Shown here in pieces: positions 1 to 8,192 of a stretch of 64,000 nucleotides of DNA. Made by a program: the position numbers and the translations under genes. The DNA comes from DASUAS01 sp963809795 (lineage in GTDB: Bacteria; Actinomycetota; Acidimicrobiia; IMCC26256; DASPTH01). Numbering within the stretch: the first letter of the stretch is position 1; each line of letters starts with the position of its first letter. The notes below the pieces were generated by a model. It made no database searches. It was not told the DNA's origin and saw only the letters and a list, made by a program, of their open reading frames with translations. The DNA lies in NCBI GenBank assembly GCA_963809795.1, contig CAWELN010000027.1:117747-181746 (forward strand), written 5' to 3'.

Positions 1-1328
1 TCCATCCCGAGGCCATTGATCCCGACGTGCCCGGTGCGAAGCCGTCGCGCGACCTCCAGTGCCTGCCGATCGTCGTCGGCGAACACACCGCCGGCCAATC
101 CGAGCTCAGATTCGTTGGTGATGCGCACCGCATCGTCCACGTCGTCGAAGGGAATGACGACCATGACGGGGCCGAACACCTCTTCCTGCGCGATGCGCAT
201 GGAGTTCTTGACGTTGGTGAAGATCGTCGGTTCGACATACCAGCCGACGTCGAGGCCCGCGGGCCGGCCTCCTCCGTACACCACGACGGCACCCTCGTCG
301 CGTCCGGTTGCCACGTAGTGCTCGACGCGCTCGCGCTGCCGCTCCGAGACGAGCGGGCCGAAGAAGGTTTCGGGATCGAGCGGGTCGCCGATCTTCAGTT
401 CGGCCACTTCGTGGGTCAACCGGTCGACGACCTCGTCGTGTCGACGTCGGGAGACGAGCACGCGGGTCAGCGCCGAGCACGCCTCGCCATTGAAGAACAT
501 GCCCGCGTTGACCACAGTGGGAATCGCGCGATCGAGGTCGACATCGTCGAGGAGGATCGCCGCCGACTTGCCACCGAGCTCGAGGCTCACCCGCCTGACG
601 GCCGGGGCACAGGCAGCGGCAATCTGCTTTCCCGCCGCGGTGCTGCCGGTGAACGAAACGCGGTCGACCGCGGGATGCGAGACGAGGTGCGACCCCGCCT
701 CCCGGCCACCGGGCACGATGCTGACGACCCCGGGAGGCAGATCGGACTCGTCGACGGCTCGCGCGATCGCGTACGAAGACAACGGTGTCTCCGGTGACGG
801 TTTGATCACGAGCGTGCAGCCGGCGACGAGTGCAGGTGCCATCTTCATGAGGATCTGCATGACCGGACCGTTCCACGGGACGATCGCCGCGACGACGCCC
901 GCCGGCGCGTGGCGAACGATCGCGCCCCCCGCCACTCCGGGCCTCCCCGGCCGGAGCTCCTCCTGAGGATGGGTGCGACCCAACTCGGAGTAGTACTCGA
1001 GCAGCGGAAAGCCGCTGCTCCCCGACGAGAAGCACACCGGGATGCCGCTCTCTTGGGGCACCAGCTGATCGAGCTCCTCCGCGCGCGGACGGAGCGCGTC
1101 CAGGATCCGGTCGAGGTACGCGGCGCGTTCCGCGAAGGACATCGCGGGCCAGGGACCGGTGTCGAAGGCGTCCCGTGCGGCAAGGACCGCGCGGTCCATG
1201 TCGTCGGGCGATCCGTCGGGTGATCGACCGACGAGCGCGAGCGTCGCCGGCGATCGGACCTCGAGGACCGACTCGCTGGCCGGCGTCACCCAACGATTGC
1301 CGATGAACAACGTGTCGTACTCGAGCAT
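1..1328 (-). CDS. Aldehyde dehydrogenase family protein (3' end outside window)
   Basis: NAD(P)-dependent oxidation of an aldehyde to the acid; substrate unknown. The reading frame is open from ATG at 1328 to the window edge, giving about 442 residues without a stop, so roughly 40-50 C-terminal residues are missing. Visible family motifs: PWNGP near residue 151, FTGST near 227, the catalytic Glu in SLELGGKSA near 250, the catalytic Cys in NGEACSALTR near 284, and EEVFGPV near 382. It starts 2 nt after the stop of the GMC oxidoreductase, so the two are almost surely one operon, with the GMC enzyme making an aldehyde from an alcohol and this enzyme removing it. Family call is secure; the substrate is not visible. 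Confidence 0.93.
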   Translation of the reverse strand, partial: MLEYDTLFIGNRWVTPASESVLEVRSPATLALVGRSPDGSPDDMDRAVLAARDAFDTGPWPAMSFAERAAYLDRILDALRPRAEELDQLVPQESGIPVCFSSGSSGFPLLEYYSELGRTHPQEELRPGRPGVAGGAIVRHAPAGVVAAIVPWNGPVMQILMKMAPALVAGCTLVIKPSPETPLSSYAIARAVDESDLPPGVVSIVPGGREAGSHLVSHPAVDRVSFTGSTAAGKQIAAACAPAVRRVSLELGGKSAAILLDDVDLDRAIPTVVNAGMFFNGEACSALTRVLVSRRRHDEVVDRLTHEVAELKIGDPLDPETFFGPLVSERQRERVEHYVATGRDEGAVVVYGGGRPAGLDVGWYVEPTIFTNVKNSMRIAQEEVFGPVMVVIPFDDVDDAVRITNESELGLAGGVFADDDRQALEVARRLRTGHVGINGLGM

Positions 1329-1330
1329 CG

Positions 1331-2872
1331 TCAGCTCTCCTCGATGATCTCTGCCGCGTGTTCCGCGATGGCCATCACGGTGAGGTTGGTCGGCGCGCGG
1401 ACGATCTTCGGCATGACGGAGGCGTCCACGACGCGTAGACCATCAACGCCGTGGACACGCAGACGGTCGTCGACGACGCTGTCGGCCTGCGACGCCGGAC
1501 CCATCCGGCAGGTCCCGGATGCGTGGTACCACGGCGCGACGAAGGCGCGCGCGTATCGCTCGAGCGCGGCATCGTCGTCGAAGTCCGCGTCGTCGAGCAC
1601 TGGACTCCGACCGACGAAGTCCTTCATCGCTTCGGATCGGGCGAGGTCGTGGCAACGCCGCAGGCCTTCGACCAGACGCTCCACGTCGACCGGTTCGTCG
1701 AGCAGGTTCAGATCGATCTGCGGGAGCGCAGCGGGATCGGCCGATGACAGCACGACGCGGCCGCGACTGCGTGGCTCGTGCACGCCGCACGTGAGCACGA
1801 CCACCACGGGTGCACCGACGACGGCCTGGAAGTCGGGCGAGCTGCTCAGATCCCAGAAGTTCATCATGCTGAGGAGCAGGTCGTTTTCCACGCCCACGGC
1901 GTCGGAGGAACAACGCGCCCCGAGTTGGAACTGTGGCGCGGCGAGATCTGGTGTGCGGTGACCCGGATGCAGGAAGTGGAAGAGGCCGGGATGATCCATG
2001 AGGTTCGCCCCCACCGCCGCGTTGTCGACCAGGCAGGCGATCCCGAGCTGCTGGAGATCGCCGGCCGGGCCGATTCCGGAACGCCAGAGGATCGCCGGAC
2101 TGTGGATCGCGCCGGCGCTGACGATCACCTCCCCGGCTTCGACGAGGTCGACGTCACCGTCGTGAACGACGACCACGCCGGTGGCGCGCCCGTGCTCGAT
2201 CCGTACTCGATCAACCTGGGCGCCTCCCCGAATGGTGAGGTTGGGTCGCGCCAACGCCGGAGCCAGGTATGCGAGCGCGGTCGACATCCGTCGCCCTTCG
2301 GCGCGGTTCATCGGCAACGGCCCGATGCCCGTCGCCGCGGGGTGGTTGTGATCGGGTACCCAGGGAATGCCCATGCTCACGCACGCGTCGGCAAAGGCCC
2401 GCTGGACGGGGAGCAGCTCGTCGTCACCCCATCGCACGATGGGCACCGGACCGTCCTCGCCGTGCACGGCGTGATCGGCACCGAAATCGAGATCGTGCTC
2501 GAGCCGTCGAAAGCAGGGAAGCATGTGATCCCAGGACCACCGCGGATTGTGCTGTGCCGCCCAGCCGTCGTAGTCGGCCGGCGACCCGCGAAACGCCAAT
2601 GCTCCATTGACCGACGAACCGCCGCCGAGAAACTTCCCCTGGGGATAATCGAGTTCCCGCTCCCCGGTGACGCGGGCGCGCATGCCCCAATCGCGCCCCG
2701 TCAACGCGAAGCTCACGTTCGACAACAGATCTGCATCGCTGTCGAGCGGTCCCGCGGGACCCGCCTCGAGCACCAGGACGCTGCAGGTCGCCTCTTCGCT
2801 GAGGCGCGCGCCCAGCACCGCTCCCGCCGATCCACCGCCGACGATGACGTAGTCGAACCGCTTCGATTCCGT
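1331..2872 (-). CDS. GMC family FAD-dependent oxidoreductase (start codon abnormal)
   Basis: Flavoprotein of the glucose-methanol-choline family, oxidising an alcohol. Visible: the N-terminal FAD motif FDYVIVGGGSAG, GMC signature 1 (LGGGSSVNGALAFRG), signature 2 (GAIHSPAILWRSGIGP), the active-site His in YHASGTCRMG, its Asn partner in APTNLT, and DASVMP. The oddity is the start. The first ATG/GTG/TTG in frame is GTG at 2818, which lies after the GGGSAG motif and would destroy FAD binding. The frame stays open upstream to a TAG near 2899, but that stretch has no standard start. A purine-rich GAGAGGTGG sits just upstream of an ACG at 2872, used here as the provisional start. A one-base deletion near 2858 would instead connect to GTG at 2880. 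First gene of the operon with the aldehyde dehydrogenase. Confidence 0.85.
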   Translation of the reverse strand, partial: TESKRFDYVIVGGGSAGAVLGARLSEEATCSVLVLEAGPAGPLDSDADLLSNVSFALTGRDWGMRARVTGERELDYPQGKFLGGGSSVNGALAFRGSPADYDGWAAQHNPRWSWDHMLPCFRRLEHDLDFGADHAVHGEDGPVPIVRWGDDELLPVQRAFADACVSMGIPWVPDHNHPAATGIGPLPMNRAEGRRMSTALAYLAPALARPNLTIRGGAQVDRVRIEHGRATGVVVVHDGDVDLVEAGEVIVSAGAIHSPAILWRSGIGPAGDLQQLGIACLVDNAAVGANLMDHPGLFHFLHPGHRTPDLAAPQFQLGARCSSDAVGVENDLLLSMMNFWDLSSSPDFQAVVGAPVVVVLTCGVHEPRSRGRVVLSSADPAALPQIDLNLLDEPVDVERLVEGLRRCHDLARSEAMKDFVGRSPVLDDADFDDDAALERYARAFVAPWYHASGTCRMGPASQADSVVDDRLRVHGVDGLRVVDASVMPKIVRAPTNLTVMAIAEHAAEIIEES

Positions 2873-3071
2873 TGGTCCACCTCTCTGGTCGCGAGCCTCG
2901 CCGAATTTCTATCGCGTACGACGATCGTGACGCGGCGGGCGGCGCGGGACCTGCGCGGCGCTACTGCTTCGATGAGGGATGCGCTCCGCTCTCAGGGCAA
3001 CGAGTATGCGCACGAGCTCGTCCGGCGCGTGCAGCTCGCGCTCGACACACCGTGTGCTCCCGGATTGGCCC

Positions 3072-3100
3072 TTGCACTCGAACATATGTTCGTATAGAGT
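3072..3100 (+). promoter_or_regulatory. SOS-type promoter with LexA box (3079-3092) for the HNH gene
   Basis: A perfect 14-bp palindrome CGAACATATGTTCG matches the actinobacterial/Gram-positive LexA box (core GAAC-N4-GTTC). It fills the spacer of a plausible promoter: TTGCAC at 3072-3077, 17 nt, TAGAGT at 3095-3100. LexA bound here would block RNA polymerase, giving DNA-damage induction of the HNH gene that starts at 3149. The same layout recurs at 20717-20745. Confidence 0.82.
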
Positions 3101-3148
3101 GGGCGACAGCTTCCCCCGCTCGATGGTTCCTCTCGACCGGGAAGTGCG

Positions 3149-4333
3149 ATGTTCGAAGTCCTCCACGATGCGATCCGGCAGCTGCGACGACTGCTCGCCG
3201 AGTTCGAACCCGACCGGTTCGACGGTACGGGCGCGCGCTCGCTCGTCGAAGCGTTCGGTGAGCTGGAGCGCCTGAGCGCCGCGGGCAAGTCGCTCGCGGC
3301 CCGCCAGGTGGTGGCGACCGGAGCCTGGAAGCAGGGTGGGGCGCACCGCGATGCGGCCGACTGGTTGGCCGCCGCGACCGGCGCCTCGGTCGGCGCCGCC
3401 CGCACGACGCTCGAGACCTCGTCGCGGTTGGCATCTCTGCCCTCGACCGAGGCCGCGCTGCGCGCGGGCGCGCTGTCGACCGCCCAGGTCGACGCCATCG
3501 CCGATGCCTCGTCGGTCGATCCGGGCGCCGAGCAGGACCTACTGGAACGGTCCGAACACGACGGTGTCCGCGGTCTTCGCAACGAGTGCGCGCGCGTGAA
3601 GGCCGCGGCGTGTGTCGACGAGGACGCCCGCTACGAGCGGATCCGGGCGTCGCGCTCGCTGCGGGCGTGGACCGACGACGGCGGTGCCGGTCGCATCGAC
3701 ATCCGCGGTCCGATCGACGCCACCGCCAAGGTCCTCGCGGCGATCGCGCCGTTCGAGCGGGACCTGTTCGACGAGGCCCGGGCCGACGGTCGCCGCGAGC
3801 GGCACGACGCGCTGGCCTTCGATGCGCTGGTGGCGCTCGCGGAGGCGCCGGTCGGTGAGGGCGAGGGTGCGGTCGAGAAGGTGCGCGGCACCACGGGCGT
3901 CGTGCGGGTCGATCACGCCGCGCTGGTGCGTGGCTACACCGAGCCGGGTGACGTGTGCGAGATCGTCGGCAGCGGCCCGATCCCGGTGGCCGTCGCGTCG
4001 CGGCTGCTCGACGACGCGTTCCTGAAAGCGGTCGTGGTCGACGGCACCGATGTGCTCACCGTGTCGCACCTGGGTCGCACGATCCCGGCCCGGCTCCGCA
4101 CCGCGGTCGAGGAGATGCACCCGGAGTGCGACATCGAGGGCTGCCACGTCAGCGAGAACCTCGAGATCGACCACAACCAACCGATCGAGGAGTACGGCAG
4201 GACCGAGCTCGGCAACCTCGGGCGACTGTGCCTGCACCACCATCACCACAAGCACCGCCACCGGTTACGGCTCGAGGGCCGCCCCGGCCGCATGCGATTC
4301 GTTCCTTCCCCGATCACCGTTGCGATCTGCTGA
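3149..4333 (+). CDS. DUF222 / HNH endonuclease family protein (13E12-like)
   Basis: Protein of 394 aa. The N-terminal 300 residues have the helical DUF222 layout; the C-terminal part is an HNH/McrA-like zinc-finger nuclease fold: CDIEGC, then EIDHNQPI with the catalytic His, then RLCLHHHHHKH. The family is repeated in actinobacterial genomes (13E12 repeat proteins of mycobacteria), sometimes carries introns/inteins or mobile sequence, and some members are in the LexA regulon. ATG at 3149 is preceded by GGGAAG. The promoter carries a perfect LexA box, so damage-inducible expression is expected. A heavily deleted sister copy lies at 20760-20981. The biological role of the family is not settled. 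Confidence 0.9.
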   Translation: MFEVLHDAIRQLRRLLAEFEPDRFDGTGARSLVEAFGELERLSAAGKSLAARQVVATGAWKQGGAHRDAADWLAAATGASVGAARTTLETSSRLASLPSTEAALRAGALSTAQVDAIADASSVDPGAEQDLLERSEHDGVRGLRNECARVKAAACVDEDARYERIRASRSLRAWTDDGGAGRIDIRGPIDATAKVLAAIAPFERDLFDEARADGRRERHDALAFDALVALAEAPVGEGEGAVEKVRGTTGVVRVDHAALVRGYTEPGDVCEIVGSGPIPVAVASRLLDDAFLKAVVVDGTDVLTVSHLGRTIPARLRTAVEEMHPECDIEGCHVSENLEIDHNQPIEEYGRTELGNLGRLCLHHHHHKHRHRLRLEGRPGRMRFVPSPITVAIC

Positions 4334-4364
4334 CCCGGAGAGGAGCGCCCGGTCGATGGAAGCC

Positions 4365-5198
4365 TCAGCTGAGGACGGTGCCCTCCATGAAGCCGACCGC
4401 GGCGACCGCGCTCTCGTAGGTGCCGGTGATCCCGGAGCTCGTGTAGCCGGCGTCGACGATCATGACCTCGCCGTTGACGTAGCGGGCGGCGTCGCTGCAG
4501 AGGAACGCGAGCGGACCGGCCTGCTCGTCGGGTCGCGACGCGTCGATGCCGGTGTCACTGCGGTAGTCGGTGGCGAAGCCGAGCCAGGTGTCGGCGTTGG
4601 CGCGGGCCAGCGGCGTGTCGGTCGGGCCGGGCAGGATCGCGTTGATGCGGATGCCCTGCTGCAGCAACCGGAACGCCTGGCTGGCCACGTACACGTTGAT
4701 GGCCTGCTTGCTGAACATGTAGTCGGCGCGCTCGGGGTGCGCCTCGATCCACGCCGCCGCGGCGTCGAAGTCGGGGGTGGCGAGGTACTCCTGCACCAGC
4801 TCCATGTTGGTGCGCCACCCGAGGCCCGCGGTCGACGAGATCATGCCGATCGCGCTGCCGCGTCCGAGGTAGCCCTTCTCGATCGCCCGGTCGATGAAGT
4901 GCCGGTGGCCGATGAAGTTGACCTTCTCGATGCCGGGCGTGCCGTCGGCGACGCCCGCGCACGAGAAGAGCGCGTGGATGGGGCCGCCGCACTCGTCGAC
5001 CGCGGCGTCGATGCTGGCCTTGTCAGTGAGGTTGACCTTGATCGCCTTGACGCCCTCGAGGGTGACGGGCGCGTAGTCCATCACCACGACCTCGGCGCCG
5101 AGGTCCTGCACCAGCTCTGCGGTCGCGGCGCCCATGCCGGTGGCACCGCCGACGACCACCGCTCGCTTGCCGTCGTAGCGGAATGCGTCTGCCTTCAT
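4365..5198 (-). CDS. SDR family NAD(P)-dependent oxidoreductase
   Basis: Short-chain dehydrogenase/reductase of 277 aa. The Rossmann motif near the N-terminus is GGATGMGAA; the catalytic Ser is in ISSTAG and the Tyr-Lys pair is in YMFSKQ (YxxxK). The C-terminal region ARYVNGEVMIVDAGYT is typical of classical SDRs. The long insert between Ser and Tyr resembles the 3-alpha-hydroxysteroid / coniferyl-alcohol dehydrogenase group, so a hydroxyl/keto conversion on an alicyclic or aromatic substrate is plausible but not proven. ATG at 5198 was chosen because AGGAGC sits 8 nt upstream; an in-frame upstream start at 5249 lacks this. Divergent from the amidohydrolase at 5334. Confidence 0.92.
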   Translation of the reverse strand: MKADAFRYDGKRAVVVGGATGMGAATAELVQDLGAEVVVMDYAPVTLEGVKAIKVNLTDKASIDAAVDECGGPIHALFSCAGVADGTPGIEKVNFIGHRHFIDRAIEKGYLGRGSAIGMISSTAGLGWRTNMELVQEYLATPDFDAAAAWIEAHPERADYMFSKQAINVYVASQAFRLLQQGIRINAILPGPTDTPLARANADTWLGFATDYRSDTGIDASRPDEQAGPLAFLCSDAARYVNGEVMIVDAGYTSSGITGTYESAVAAVGFMEGTVLS

Positions 5199-5333
5199 GT
5201 GCTCGCTCCTGTCGCCGATCCGGTCTGTGCTGGCGACGCTAGCGGGCACGGAACACCGCCGGCCACGTCACGTCTTGCCGCCCGTGCGGATCTGCAACAA
5301 GCTCTCCGGGGTGTTCGATCCGAGGAGCGGACG

Positions 5334-6485
5334 ATGAGCGCGAACGGATGGCGCGTCGCGGACAGCGACATGCACGTCATGGAGCCGCCCGACCTCTGGG
5401 AGCGCTACATCGCCGCCGAGTGGCGGCATGCGGCGCCGGTCGGGCTCAGCGAGCTCCACCGGGACATGCGGGTGCGGGTCAAGGACCACAGCCTCACCCG
5501 CATGGGCCGGGCGAAGCCGAACTTCGCCGAGACGGTCGGGTGGAAGCCCGGGGCGGACGAGGCGCTGGCACCGTCGGAGTCGCGCCTGTGGGACCCGGCG
5601 TCGCAGCTGGCGGCGATGGACGAGGAGGGCGTCGACGTCGCGGTGCTGTTCCCGAGCCGTGGGCTCTTCGTCCTCGGGCTCGACTCCACCGAGCACGTCG
5701 GCCCCGATGGGCTCGAACCCGGGCTGGCGACCGCGATCGCCCGTGCCTACAACGACTGGATGGCCGACTACTGCAGTGCGAGCCCGCGGCTGCTGGGCGC
5801 CGGTCTCCTCGCGCCCCACGACGTCGACGCCGCCGTCGACGAGGTGCACCGCGGCATCGAATCGCTCGGGTTCGCGACCGTCTTCATGCTGCCCGGCCTG
5901 GTCAACGGTCGGGCATGGAACGATCCCGCCTACGACCCGATCTGGCGCACGTGCGAGCAGCTCGGGGTCCCGTTCTGCTTCCACGGCGGCGGTCAGAACT
6001 ACCTGCGGCCCGACTACACGCTCGAGTTCGACAACCTCATGATGTGGCACACCTTCGGGCAGCCGGTCGGGATCATGGCCGTGACCGTGAGCATGACGGC
6101 CGGCGGCGTGCTCCAGCGGTTCCCCGACCTGCGCGTCGGCCTGCTCGAAGGGAACTGCGGATGGGCGCCGTGGTTGCTCGATCGCCTCGACGAGCACTGG
6201 GAGTGGGTGGGCGACAAGGACGCGCCCGAGCTCGATCGGGCGCCGTCCGAGTACTTCCGGTCGAACTGCTTCCTGAGCATCGAGGCCGACGAGCGTCCGG
6301 CGCGCTACTACGTCGACTGGTTCGGCAACGACAACCTCGTGTTCTCGACCGACTACCCGCACGGCGACTCGAAGTTCCCCGCGTCGGTGTCGGCGTTCCT
6401 GGAACTGCCCATCGACGAGGACACCAAGCGCAAGGTCCTGTGGGAGAACTGGTGCCGGCTCTACGGGATGCCGACGACGACCTAA
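5334..6485 (+). CDS. Amidohydrolase family protein (PF04909, ACMSD-like)
   Basis: Metal-dependent TIM-barrel hydrolase or decarboxylase of 383 aa, of the family containing aminocarboxymuconate-semialdehyde decarboxylase. Visible metal/active-site motifs: DSDMHVMEP at the N-terminus, PFCFHGGG mid-protein, LLEGNCGW, and FSTDYPHGD near the C-terminus carrying the conserved Asp. ATG at 5334 follows GAGGAGCGGACG. Its stop overlaps the stop of the convergent GMC gene by 3-4 nt. Members of this subgroup sit in actinobacterial catabolic clusters with SDR and GMC enzymes, as here. A paralogue of nearly equal length is at 36089. Confidence 0.92.
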   Translation: MSANGWRVADSDMHVMEPPDLWERYIAAEWRHAAPVGLSELHRDMRVRVKDHSLTRMGRAKPNFAETVGWKPGADEALAPSESRLWDPASQLAAMDEEGVDVAVLFPSRGLFVLGLDSTEHVGPDGLEPGLATAIARAYNDWMADYCSASPRLLGAGLLAPHDVDAAVDEVHRGIESLGFATVFMLPGLVNGRAWNDPAYDPIWRTCEQLGVPFCFHGGGQNYLRPDYTLEFDNLMMWHTFGQPVGIMAVTVSMTAGGVLQRFPDLRVGLLEGNCGWAPWLLDRLDEHWEWVGDKDAPELDRAPSEYFRSNCFLSIEADERPARYYVDWFGNDNLVFSTDYPHGDSKFPASVSAFLELPIDEDTKRKVLWENWCRLYGMPTTT

Positions 6486-8080
6486 GCCCCGGAGTGCTTG
6501 AGCAGGTCGGAGGCCTTCTCCGCGATCATGACCGTGGACGCGTGCGTGTGCCCGCGTGGGATCGTCGGCATCACCGAGGCGTCGACGACCCGCAGCTGCT
6601 CGACGCCGTGCACCCGCAGGTTGGCGTCGACCACCGCGTCGGGACCGTTCCCCATCGCGCACGTGCCGACGGGGTGGTACAGCGACTCGGCGTAGCGCCG
6701 TACGTGTCGCGCCGCCGCGGCGTCGTCGTCGGGGAACGGCGCCGGGTACGTCGGCGCGCCGACATACCGCGCGAACGCGGGCGCGGCGAAGATCTCCCGC
6801 GCCCGGCGCATGCCCTCGACCAGCACCCGGAGGTCCTCGCCGGCGTCGTCGGAGAGATAGGCGGGATCGATGCGAGGCGGTGACGACGGGTCCGCCGACT
6901 CCAACGTGAGCGTGCCCACACTCCGCGGTTGCAGCGCGACCGCGCCGATGGTGAGCCCGTGATCGGTCGGGGCCTCCAACCCGTGGTCGAGGAACGTCAC
7001 CGGCGCGAAGACCAGCTCGAGGTCGGGCGCGGGAAGTCCGTCGCGCGAGCGTACGAAGGCGTTCGCCTCGGCGACGTTCGACGTGAGCATCCCCCGGCCC
7101 GACAGCAGGAAGCGACCGACGTTGCGGACCGACTGGGCCGCGGCCAACGTGACCGGTTCGTTGCACGCCACGATGCTGACCACGGCGAGATGATCGAGCA
7201 GGTGCTGACCGACTCCGGGCAGCTCGTGCACCAGCGGGATGCCGTGCGCCCGGAGCTGGTCGGCGGGACCGACGCCCGAGAGCATCAGGAGCTGCGGTGA
7301 ATTGATCGCGCCGCCGGCGACGATCACCTCACGCGACGCGTCGGCGCGACGCGCCTGATCGCCGACGACGTAGTCGACCCCGACCGCGCGCCGTCCGTCG
7401 AAGCGCACACGTCGCGCGAAGGCACCGGTCTCGACGGTGAGGTTGGGGCGCTTGCGGGCCGGCCGCAGGTAGGCATCGGCGGCGCTCCATCGGCGGCCGC
7501 GCTTCTGCGTGACCTGCGTGGCGTTCACACCGTCCTGCACCGCGCCGTTCACGTCGTCGTTGCACGGGATGCCGACCTCCTGCGCGGCACGCAGGAACGC
7601 CTCCGTCGCCGGGTTGGGGTCGCGCAGCTCGGCGACGTTGAGCGGCCCGCCCGCGCCCCGCTCGGCCGTGGACCCGCCTTCGAAGTTCTCCGAGCGGCGG
7701 AAGTACGGGAGCACGTCGTCGTAGCCCCAGCCGTCGTTGCCGAGCTCGGCCCAGGTGTCGTAGTCCACCCGGTTGCCGCGCACGTACATCATCGCGTTCA
7801 GCGACGAGCTGCCGCCGAGGGTCTTCCCGCGGGGCCAGAAGCGGGGCCGGCCGTCGAGATGCTCCTGGGGCACCGTCTCGTACGCCCAGTCGTACCGGGT
7901 CTTGAACAGCTTGTTGAACGCGGCCGGGATCCGGATCTCGAGCTTCCGGTCCGGGGGGCCGGCCTCGAGCAGCAGCACGCGGCAGGCCGGGTCCTCGGTC
8001 AGGCGCGCCGCCAGCACACACCCCGCCGACCCCGCGCCGACGATCACGTAGTCGTACCCACCACCTCGTTCCTCTTCCAC
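6482..8080 (-). CDS. GMC family oxidoreductase (choline dehydrogenase-like)
   Basis: Complete 532-aa FAD-dependent alcohol dehydrogenase/oxidase. N-terminal FAD motif YDYVIVGAGSAGCVLAARL, GMC signature 1 (GKTLGGSSSLNAMMYVRGN), signature 2 (GAINSPQLLMLSGVGP), catalytic His in LYHPVGTCAMG, and a C-terminal RGHTHASTVMIAEKAS that supplies the second active-site base. The protein resembles choline or polyethylene-glycol dehydrogenase relatives; the substrate is not fixed by sequence. GTG at 8080 is chosen because AGGAAAGGG lies about 5 nt upstream. Its 5' region contains a 13-bp direct repeat that duplicates the start-codon context 20 bp upstream, out of frame. Convergent with the amidohydrolase, overlapping stops. 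Confidence 0.94.
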   Translation of the reverse strand: MEEERGGGYDYVIVGAGSAGCVLAARLTEDPACRVLLLEAGPPDRKLEIRIPAAFNKLFKTRYDWAYETVPQEHLDGRPRFWPRGKTLGGSSSLNAMMYVRGNRVDYDTWAELGNDGWGYDDVLPYFRRSENFEGGSTAERGAGGPLNVAELRDPNPATEAFLRAAQEVGIPCNDDVNGAVQDGVNATQVTQKRGRRWSAADAYLRPARKRPNLTVETGAFARRVRFDGRRAVGVDYVVGDQARRADASREVIVAGGAINSPQLLMLSGVGPADQLRAHGIPLVHELPGVGQHLLDHLAVVSIVACNEPVTLAAAQSVRNVGRFLLSGRGMLTSNVAEANAFVRSRDGLPAPDLELVFAPVTFLDHGLEAPTDHGLTIGAVALQPRSVGTLTLESADPSSPPRIDPAYLSDDAGEDLRVLVEGMRRAREIFAAPAFARYVGAPTYPAPFPDDDAAAARHVRRYAESLYHPVGTCAMGNGPDAVVDANLRVHGVEQLRVVDASVMPTIPRGHTHASTVMIAEKASDLLKHSGA

Positions 8081-8102
8081 ACGACCCTTTCCTCTTCCAC
8101 AC
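8070..8102. repeat. 13-bp direct repeat at the GMC start site
   Basis: TCCTCTTCCACAC occurs at 8070-8082 and again at 8090-8102. On the minus strand each copy supplies a GTG followed by GAAGAGGA, so the start context of the GMC gene is duplicated with a 20-bp offset that is not a multiple of three. Only the copy at 8080 is in frame. Confidence 0.7.
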
Positions 8103-8192
8103 CACCTCTTCGCCCTGCCGCGGCCGCCGGATCACGTCGTCACGTCGATCCCCGGCGGCGACGACGGTCGAGCCCGCCTACCGTTTGGCTCC

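Noticed and set aside
106..1293. Long 395-codon open frame on the minus strand inside the aldehyde dehydrogenase
   Set aside because: Arg/Gly/Pro-rich shadow in a high-GC gene; the true frame carries all dehydrogenase motifs.
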